NCBI GenBank assembly: GCA_030631385.1
Contig: DAOVLG010000038.1
Span: forward strand, 1 to 9,960
Reading direction: 5' to 3'
Source of the DNA: Candidatus Coatesiibacteriota bacterium
Lineage (GTDB): Bacteria > RBG-13-66-14
DNA length: 9,960 nucleotides
A program made the position numbers and the translations under genes. Below the pieces are notes generated by a model. That model did no database searches. It worked only from the letters and a program-made list of their open reading frames with translations, and had not been told where the DNA came from. Position 1 is the first letter of the stretch. The number at the start of each line of letters is the position of its first letter. Positions 5,603 to 9,960 of this stretch are shown here, one piece after another.

Positions 5603-6673
5603 ATGCTGGAAAAACTCGAAAAGCTCAAGGAGCGCTACGACGAGCTGACTAAGGAGCTCTCCGACCCGTCGGTCTACGCCGACCACCACCGGGCCGCCCA
5701 GCTCGGGCGCGAACAGTCCCACCTACAGCCCATCGTGAAGCTCTACCCCCGCTACGCCGAACTCTGCGCCCGGATCGCCGACGACGAGGAGGTCCTAGCC
5801 GCCGGGGACGACCCCGAGCTGGTCGAGCTGGCCGAGATGGAGCTGGACGAGCTGAAGGAGGAGCGGGAGCGCCTGGAGGCTGAGCTGAAGCTGTTGATGC
5901 TTCCCAAAGACGAGGCCGAGGAGCGCAAGGCCATCGTGGAGATCCGCGCCGGCACGGGCGGGGACGAGGCCACCCTCTTCGTCGCCGACCTCTTCCGCAT
6001 GTACTCCCACTACGCCGAGGACCGGGGCTGGAAGATCGAGGTGATGAACTCCAACCCCACCGAGGTGGGCGGCTACCGGGAGATCATCTTCGGGGTCGAG
6101 GGGAAGGGGGCCTTCGGGCGGCTCAGGTTCGAGGGCGGCGTTCACCGGGTGCAGCGGGTGCCGGTCACCGAATCGGCGGGGCGCATCCACACCTCGGCGG
6201 TCAGCGTCGCGGTGCTGCCCGAGGCCGAGGAGGTCGAGGTGAACCTCAAACCCGAGGACCTGCGGGTGGACGTCTTCCGCTCCTCGGGACCCGGCGGCCA
6301 GTCGGTCAACACCACCGACTCCGCTGTGCGCGTCACCCACCTGCCCACCGGGCTCACCGTGAGCTGCCAGGACGAGAAATCCCAGCACAAGAACAAGGCC
6401 AAGGCGCTGCGGGTTTTGGCGGCCCGGCTCTACGACCTCCAACGCCGGGAGGCCGACGCCGAACGAGCCGACGAGCGAAAGCAGATGGTCGGCTCAGGCG
6501 ACCGCTCCGAGCGCATACGCACCTACAATTTTCCCCAGAACCGGCTCACCGACCACCGCGTGGGCCTGACGCTCTACTCGCTGGACAAGGTGATGGCCGG
6601 GGAGCTGGAGGAGGTCATCGAGGCGCTCCTGGCCGACGACCGCGAGAGGCGCCTGGCAGAATCGGGGGTGTGA
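5603..6673 (+). CDS. prfA: peptide chain release factor 1
   Basis: Release factor 1 recognises UAA and UAG in the ribosomal A site and triggers peptide release. The 356-residue length is normal for the family. An N-terminal coiled region (1-100) is rich in Glu and Lys. The codon-reading PxT motif is PVT at 187-189, inside RVPVTESAGRIHTSA; this separates RF1 from RF2 (SPF). The catalytic GGQ is at 231-233 in SSGPGGQSVNTTDSAVR, where Gln233 is the usual methylation site. The C-terminus has the conserved RIRTYNFPQNRLTDHR segment (304-319). The methylase gene prmC, a frequent neighbour, is not downstream. The Shine-Dalgarno is weak (only aagcg before the ATG). Codon use is GC-rich, native in style. 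Confidence 0.97.
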   Translation: MLEKLEKLKERYDELTKELSDPSVYADHHRAAQLGREQSHLQPIVKLYPRYAELCARIADDEEVLAAGDDPELVELAEMELDELKEERERLEAELKLLMLPKDEAEERKAIVEIRAGTGGDEATLFVADLFRMYSHYAEDRGWKIEVMNSNPTEVGGYREIIFGVEGKGAFGRLRFEGGVHRVQRVPVTESAGRIHTSAVSVAVLPEAEEVEVNLKPEDLRVDVFRSSGPGGQSVNTTDSAVRVTHLPTGLTVSCQDEKSQHKNKAKALRVLAARLYDLQRREADAERADERKQMVGSGDRSERIRTYNFPQNRLTDHRVGLTLYSLDKVMAGELEEVIEALLADDRERRLAESGV

Positions 6674-6722
6674 AGCCCATACAGATAAATCAAATCGATT
6701 TAACACGAACCAAGGAGTAGTC

Positions 6723-6950
6723 ATGACTGTCTATAAGTATCCGAAATTTCTTCAGCAGTCCAACCATAAAGCATTTGATACTTTAACCTCGCCAGGGGAA
6801 GAAACACCTTACTCTGGCATATACCATTGTGAAGGCTGTGGTCTTGAAATAGCCGCAAACGAAGGCAATCCAATGCCACCACAAAATCACCATCAGCACG
6901 ACCCCAGCCTAGGTCTAATCCGTTGGCGGCTTATTGTCGCCACCGCATAG
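6723..6950 (+). CDS. small CxxC/HHxH protein, probable zinc binder
   Basis: A 75-residue protein with a CEGC pair (C36, C39) and a histidine cluster HHQH (H56, H57, H59), which together could hold one zinc ion. Other marks are KYPKFLQQSNH near the N-terminus, a central YSGIYHCEGCG and PQNHHQH. From memory it resembles a widespread small-protein family sometimes labelled 'protein L' in proteobacterial genomes; the function is unknown and the label carries no mechanistic meaning. A strong AAGGAG (6712-6717) sits 5 nt before the ATG. It lies 49 nt after prfA and 13 nt before an intrinsic terminator. The gene is much more AT-rich than prfA, with codons such as AAA, ATA and TTT, which suggests transfer from another source. 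Confidence 0.8.
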   Translation: MTVYKYPKFLQQSNHKAFDTLTSPGEETPYSGIYHCEGCGLEIAANEGNPMPPQNHHQHDPSLGLIRWRLIVATA

Positions 6951-6963
6951 CGCAGCAGTACAT

Positions 6964-6987
6964 GGCCGGTGGGGCCGGTCTTTTTTT
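6964..6987 (+). terminator. intrinsic terminator after the small zinc protein
   Basis: Six base pairs (ggccgg 6964-6969 with ccggtc 6975-6980, one G-T wobble) close a 5-nt loop tgggg, followed by T7 (6981-6987). It starts 13 nt after the stop codon at 6950. Its design matches the terminator at 7102-7126. Confidence 0.75.
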
Positions 6988-7039
6988 GCGGCGTGGGTTT
7001 GGCGTTAGGCTGGTTTACTACAGGATGGCCTGGGGGTTT

Positions 7040-7105
7040 CTAGCAGGGTTTTTCTTTCTTGCACAGGATGCGGTTGCGCAGGGACTGGATGCGGACGTTG
7101 TAAAG
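7040..7105 (-). other. possible gene fragment or small peptide frame
   Basis: The minus strand carries a frame ending LYNVRIQSLRNRILCKKEKPC and a TAG at 7042-7040. It reads like a real C-terminus, with clustered Arg and Lys and two Cys. Upstream the frame passes through the terminator hairpin at 7102-7124 and has no clear start or ribosome-binding site. It may be the tail of a lost gene, or chance. Nothing else is recognised between the two terminators (6988-7101). Confidence 0.2.
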
Positions 7106-7126
7106 GCCGGGGGGGCCGGCCTTTTT
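7102..7126. terminator. bidirectional intrinsic terminator
   Basis: A perfect 9-bp stem (aaaggccgg 7102-7110 with ccggccttt 7116-7124) closes a G5 loop. The plus strand continues into T residues (7122-7126), and the minus strand reads ccggccttt-aca, so it can work both ways. It lies 31 nt beyond the stop codon of the minus-strand repeat-protein gene and is its likely terminator. Confidence 0.8.
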
Positions 7127-7157
7127 ATATTGTATGTGGAGGCTTGCAGGTAACGGG

Positions 7158-7598
7158 CTACGGCAGCGTGTCTATCTCCAAGAACTCCGTCCCCGCGAGG
7201 CGGTAGAGTACGCCCGCGCCGTTGAAGGTGTAGATGATCCAGTCGTCGGCCTCGGAATCGTAGAAGGTCGAAAGGTCGTAGGGTCCTGTGCCGGGCACCT
7301 GGCCGACCTTAATGAACTCGCCACCCGCAAGGCGGTGGAGTGCGCCCGAGCCGTTGACGGCGTAGACGATCCAGTCGTCGAGCTCAGGATCGTAGAAGGC
7401 GGAGAGGTCGTAGGGCCCGCCACCGGGCATCTGGGTTACCTTTCCGAATTCGTTTCCCGCCAGGCGGTAGAGTTGGCCGGAATCGTTCAGGGCGTAGACG
7501 ATCCAGTCATCGGCCACGAAGTCGTAGAAGGCGGAGAGCTGGGGCGCGGCCAGAACGGCGACGGCCAGGACGCCCAGGATGAGGACGGTCTTTTTCAC
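7158..7598 (-). CDS. exported protein of three 44-residue repeats
   Basis: The 146-residue protein begins with a Sec signal peptide (MKK, hydrophobic 4-18, AA near 17-18). The rest is three tandem repeats at 23-66, 67-110 and 111-146, the last cut short at 36 residues. Each runs (A/T)FYD...DDWI(V/I)Y..N..G.L(Y/H)RLAG.EF, and the first two end with PG.GPYDLS. The Trp and aromatic spacing suggests short antiparallel beta-strands, as in propeller or lectin-like repeats, but three units are too few for a closed monomeric propeller, so assembly into oligomers or a sheet is possible. The start is GTG at 7598-7596, fixed by AAGGAGGT on the minus strand 5 nt upstream. The gene diverges from the cyclase across a shared palindrome. 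The family is not recognised and the function is unknown. Confidence 0.85.
   Translation of the reverse strand: MKKTVLILGVLAVAVLAAPQLSAFYDFVADDWIVYALNDSGQLYRLAGNEFGKVTQMPGGGPYDLSAFYDPELDDWIVYAVNGSGALHRLAGGEFIKVGQVPGTGPYDLSTFYDSEADDWIIYTFNGAGVLYRLAGTEFLEIDTLP
7161..7532 (-). repeat. 132-bp tandem coding repeats
   Basis: Three tandem units encode the repeats of the exported protein: 7401-7532, 7269-7400 and 7161-7268 (partial). The DNA is still alike, for example gatccagtc(g/a)tcg occurs once in each unit at the same offset. The lengths are exactly in frame, as expected from slippage or unequal exchange. Confidence 0.8.
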
Positions 7599-7646
7599 CG
7601 GAACCTCCTTGATTTCAGGGAATGCGTTTGAGAAAATTCAGCTTTT

Positions 7647-7655
7647 AGTGTAGCA
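7647..7655 (-). promoter_or_regulatory. extended -10 promoter of the repeat-protein gene
   Basis: The minus strand reads TGCTACACT at 7655-7647 (TGn plus TACACT). Initiation near 7640 gives a leader of about 41 nt. No good -35 is found at 16-18 bp, as expected of an extended -10 promoter or one needing an activator. Confidence 0.45.
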
Positions 7656-7702
7656 CAATCCGTGCCGGTTTGGGCGGGGACACCGGCGCCTCGATTGTGC
7701 TA
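7651..7702. promoter_or_regulatory. interrupted palindrome spanning both divergent promoters
   Basis: tagcacaatc (7651-7660) and gattgtgcta (7693-7702) are perfect 10-bp inverted arms 32 bp apart. A nested pair, gccggt (7664-7669) and accggc (7682-7687), shares the centre. Each outer arm includes the TGn element and first two bases of a -10 box, one for each gene. This looks like a dyad operator or paired recognition site controlling both the repeat protein and the cyclase. Confidence 0.6.
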
Positions 7703-7706
7703 TCAT
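7677..7706 (+). promoter_or_regulatory. extended -10 promoter of the cyclase gene
   Basis: TGCTATCAT (7698-7706) contains TGn and TATCAT. A weak -35, GGGACA (7677-7682), lies 18 bp upstream of the -10 hexamer. Initiation near 7713 gives a leader of about 41 nt before the GTG at 7754, mirroring the divergent unit. Confidence 0.5.
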
Positions 7707-7753
7707 TTGCTCAATAAAGAGTTTCCACCCTTCCTCCAGTTGAAGGAGCCGAG

Positions 7754-9960
7754 GTGAGCGCGCTTCTTTCCAAGGTTGGCAAGAAGGCGGGTCGGAAGGC
7801 GCTGGTGACCCTGATCGTGACGGTCATCGCCATCCTGGTCGCCTTCCTGTTGAACCTGACCGGCTACTTCGAGGACTTCGAGCTCTCCACGATGCGGGCC
7901 CGCGTGCGCGCCAGGGGAAAAAGCTACCAGGGCGCCGAAACACCGGGCGTCAAGGTACCCGGCATCGCCATCATAGACGTGGACGAGCGCAGCCTGTTGC
8001 CTCCAGAGGAGGAGGGACTTGGGCGATTCCCGGACTGGACCCGGGAGTACTACGCGCAGGTGGTGGACCTGCTGGTCCTGGCCGAGCCGGCGGCGATCGT
8101 TTTCGACATCCACTTCTTCGAGCCGGTGGGAAACCCGGATTACCCCAGAATCAACCGCGCCTACCTCGAGAGCGCCGGAAGCGTGGAGGAGGTCGCGGGC
8201 TGGTTGACCACCCACTCCGAGGACGACGTGCTTACGAGGTCCTTGTCCAGAGCAAAGAACGTGATCCTGGGTCTGTCCGCCGTGGACTTCTCCGCCGTGG
8301 AGCAGGCCCGCGACGTCTCGGGCAACCCCTTCGTCAGGCACGCTCTGCGGGTCCCGAAGGAGATAAATCGGAACCTCTACTACTTCGCCGGTTGGTCGCC
8401 GCCCATCCCCGCCCTGGCCGACGCCTCGGACATGCTGGGGCACACCATGCTGCACCCCTACGACGAGGTCGTCTGGCGGATGCCGCTGTTGATCTCCGCC
8501 GAGGGTCCGCGCAGCGGCGAAACTCTAACCTTCCCCAGCCTGTCGCTGGCCGCGGTGGCGATGGCCAAGGGGGTGCCGCTGAATGAGATTAGTTTCGACC
8601 CCGAAGTCGGCGTGCGCCTGGGCGACGTGATGACCATCCCCACCACCCCCCAGGCCGAGCTTTTGGTCAACTACCTCGGCCCTCCCGGGCGCGGCCCCGA
8701 GGGAACCTTCAACTTCTACTCCTTCACCGACATACAGTACCTGGCCGTGCGAGACGACATGTCCCCCGAACAGAAGGCGGTGCAGGTCTGGGACAACTTC
8801 CACGACCAGGTCGTCATCATCGGCGGCACCGCCGAGGGGCTCTTCGATTTCATCTCCAGTCCCTACTCCAACAAGCATCCCGGGCTGGAGATCCACGCCA
8901 CCGCCATCACCAACATGCTCGAGGATAACTTCCTCGTGCGCCTGGACCCGGGGCTGTCCCTGGCGGTCTTCGTCGTTCTCACCCTGGGGGTCTGTTTCCT
9001 GGTGGCGTACCTGCGCTGGTGGCTGGCGATACCGCTGTCGCTGGTCATCTTCGGCGGCTACATCTTTCTGGCCTTCTGGAGCTTCGGCGCCCACGACCTG
9101 TGGCTGGAGATCGTCCGGCCCGGCTCCGGTATGCTCCTCGGGCTGGTGACGATCATCGGCTTCAGCTACGTCACCGAGCAGCGGGCCAGGCGGAAGATCA
9201 AGGACACCTTCCAGCACTACGTCTCGCCCGCCGTGGTGGAACAGATGATCGAGAACCCGGACCTGTTGAAACTGGGCGGCGAGAAGCTGGACCTCACCGT
9301 TATCTTCACCGACGTCAAGGGCTTCACCCTGATCTCCGAGCGGATGGAGCCAACCGAGCTGGTCCACCTGATGAACGACTACCTGACCCCCATGGCGGAC
9401 ATCATCTTCGGCAACCGGGGTACGGTGGACAAGTTCATCGGAGACGCGGTGATGGGCATCTTCGGCGCACCGGTGCCCATGGAACACCACGCCGACGCCG
9501 CCTGCCACACCGCCCTGGAGATGATCGAGAAGCTCGGGGAGCTCAATAAAAAATGGAAGCCCCAGGGGCTGCCGCATATGTCCATGCGGATCGGGATCAA
9601 CTCGGGGCCGATGGTGGTGGGCAACATGGGTTCCCACACCCGCTTCGACTACACGGTCATGGGGGACAACGTCAATCTGGGCTCACGGCTGGAGCCGTTG
9701 AACAAGGTCTTCAACACCGGTGTGATCATCAGCGAGCTCACACGGGAGCGCCTGGTGGACCGCTTCGTCACGCGCAACCTGGGTAACTTCCTGGTAAAGG
9801 GAAAGACGAAGCCGGTGGTCTGCTACGAGCTGCTCGGACTGGGAACGCCGGAGAACGAAACCGCAAGACTGCACCACACATTCAACGTAAGGCAAGAAGA
9901 TACGTGGACCTGGAGGGTTGACGATCTGTCCTCACAGTTCCCGCAGGTCGCGGAGTACAC
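7754..9960 (+). CDS. CHASE2-domain membrane adenylate/guanylate cyclase (3' end outside the window)
   Basis: An open frame of 735 codons runs off the window. One N-terminal TM helix (about 17-36) is followed by an extracytoplasmic CHASE2 sensor (about 40-396; signature IAIIDVDERSL at 71-81). Three TM helices follow (about 401-420, 424-446, 457-474), then a class III cyclase domain (about 505-690). Catalytic residues are complete: metal-binding D520 (FTDVKGFT) and D564 (FIGDAVM), adenine-pocket K560, and transition-state N641 and R645 (VNLGSRLE). The second substrate-selecting position is T634, in DYTVMGD. The Lys/Thr pair favours ATP, so cAMP is the likely product. The sensor ligand is unknown. 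GTG 7754 is preceded by AAGGAG (7743-7748). The C-terminal tail after 690 continues past the window and may hold a further domain. The gene diverges from the repeat-protein gene. Confidence 0.93.
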   Translation, partial: MSALLSKVGKKAGRKALVTLIVTVIAILVAFLLNLTGYFEDFELSTMRARVRARGKSYQGAETPGVKVPGIAIIDVDERSLLPPEEEGLGRFPDWTREYYAQVVDLLVLAEPAAIVFDIHFFEPVGNPDYPRINRAYLESAGSVEEVAGWLTTHSEDDVLTRSLSRAKNVILGLSAVDFSAVEQARDVSGNPFVRHALRVPKEINRNLYYFAGWSPPIPALADASDMLGHTMLHPYDEVVWRMPLLISAEGPRSGETLTFPSLSLAAVAMAKGVPLNEISFDPEVGVRLGDVMTIPTTPQAELLVNYLGPPGRGPEGTFNFYSFTDIQYLAVRDDMSPEQKAVQVWDNFHDQVVIIGGTAEGLFDFISSPYSNKHPGLEIHATAITNMLEDNFLVRLDPGLSLAVFVVLTLGVCFLVAYLRWWLAIPLSLVIFGGYIFLAFWSFGAHDLWLEIVRPGSGMLLGLVTIIGFSYVTEQRARRKIKDTFQHYVSPAVVEQMIENPDLLKLGGEKLDLTVIFTDVKGFTLISERMEPTELVHLMNDYLTPMADIIFGNRGTVDKFIGDAVMGIFGAPVPMEHHADAACHTALEMIEKLGELNKKWKPQGLPHMSMRIGINSGPMVVGNMGSHTRFDYTVMGDNVNLGSRLEPLNKVFNTGVIISELTRERLVDRFVTRNLGNFLVKGKTKPVVCYELLGLGTPENETARLHHTFNVRQEDTWTWRVDDLSSQFPQVAEY

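Noticed and set aside
5180..5652. two short plus-strand frames between fic and prfA
   Set aside because: They have no ribosome-binding site, cross the repeat block, the relic and the prfA promoter, and show no family features.
5795..6442. 215-codon minus-strand frame across prfA
   Set aside because: prfA is certain from PxT and GGQ motifs; this frame is its antisense shadow.
6692..6701. palindrome aaatcgattt between prfA and the small zinc protein gene
   Set aside because: Ten bases with no loop in an AT-rich stretch; alone it is too short to support an operator call.
8525..9637. 370-codon open frame on the minus strand
   Set aside because: It is antisense to the cyclase gene; its His/Asp/Gly-rich composition is typical of the mirror frame of GC-rich coding DNA.

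Overview
The window is GC-rich, densely coding bacterial chromosome with several long non-coding gaps full of palindromes. A diderm (Gram-negative-type) envelope is suggested by a lipoprotein with a TonB-C-like domain, a PEGA-tailed membrane kinase and exported small proteins. The mix of a zinc-ribbon/PEGA Ser/Thr kinase, a CHASE2 cyclase, an AgmX/PglI-type domain and many short dispersed palindromes fits an uncultured, deeply branching lineage (candidate-phylum or deltaproteobacteria-like) better than a model genus. This placement is inference, and I do not assign a taxon.

Layout. Positions 1-367 are non-coding, with hairpins, a 58-bp two-copy repeat whose second copy ends as an intrinsic terminator, and a well-formed sigma70-type promoter. 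368-2005 encodes a membrane Ser/Thr kinase. 2006-2218 holds dispersed palindromes and a terminator-like hairpin. yidD lies on the minus strand (2219-2503) and shares a short divergent promoter region with a two-gene plus-strand unit: an AgmX/PglI-domain lipoprotein (2555-3211) and an exported protein of unknown function (3233-3940).

3944-5513 appears to be a decayed gene, probably of the DUF429 family. Its 5' end (3944-4105) and 3' end (5364-5513) flank a more AT-rich module carrying a complete class II Fic AMPylase (4147-5259) and three copies of a 10-bp motif resembling transposon-end repeats (5286-5350). prfA (release factor 1, 5603-6673) follows with its own promoter. Next come a compositionally foreign 75-residue CxxC/HHxH protein (6723-6950), two look-alike terminators, and a minus-strand exported protein made of three 44-residue repeats (7158-7598).

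The repeat protein and a membrane CHASE2 nucleotide cyclase (7754 to beyond the window end) are divergently transcribed. They face each other across a 52-bp interrupted palindrome whose arms each include the start of a -10 box. Signalling is the common theme (kinase, AMPylase, cyclase), but the genes are in separate transcription units and nothing shows that they form one pathway. The most interesting loci are the Fic replacement of the DUF429-like gene and the mirrored promoter between the repeat protein and the cyclase.
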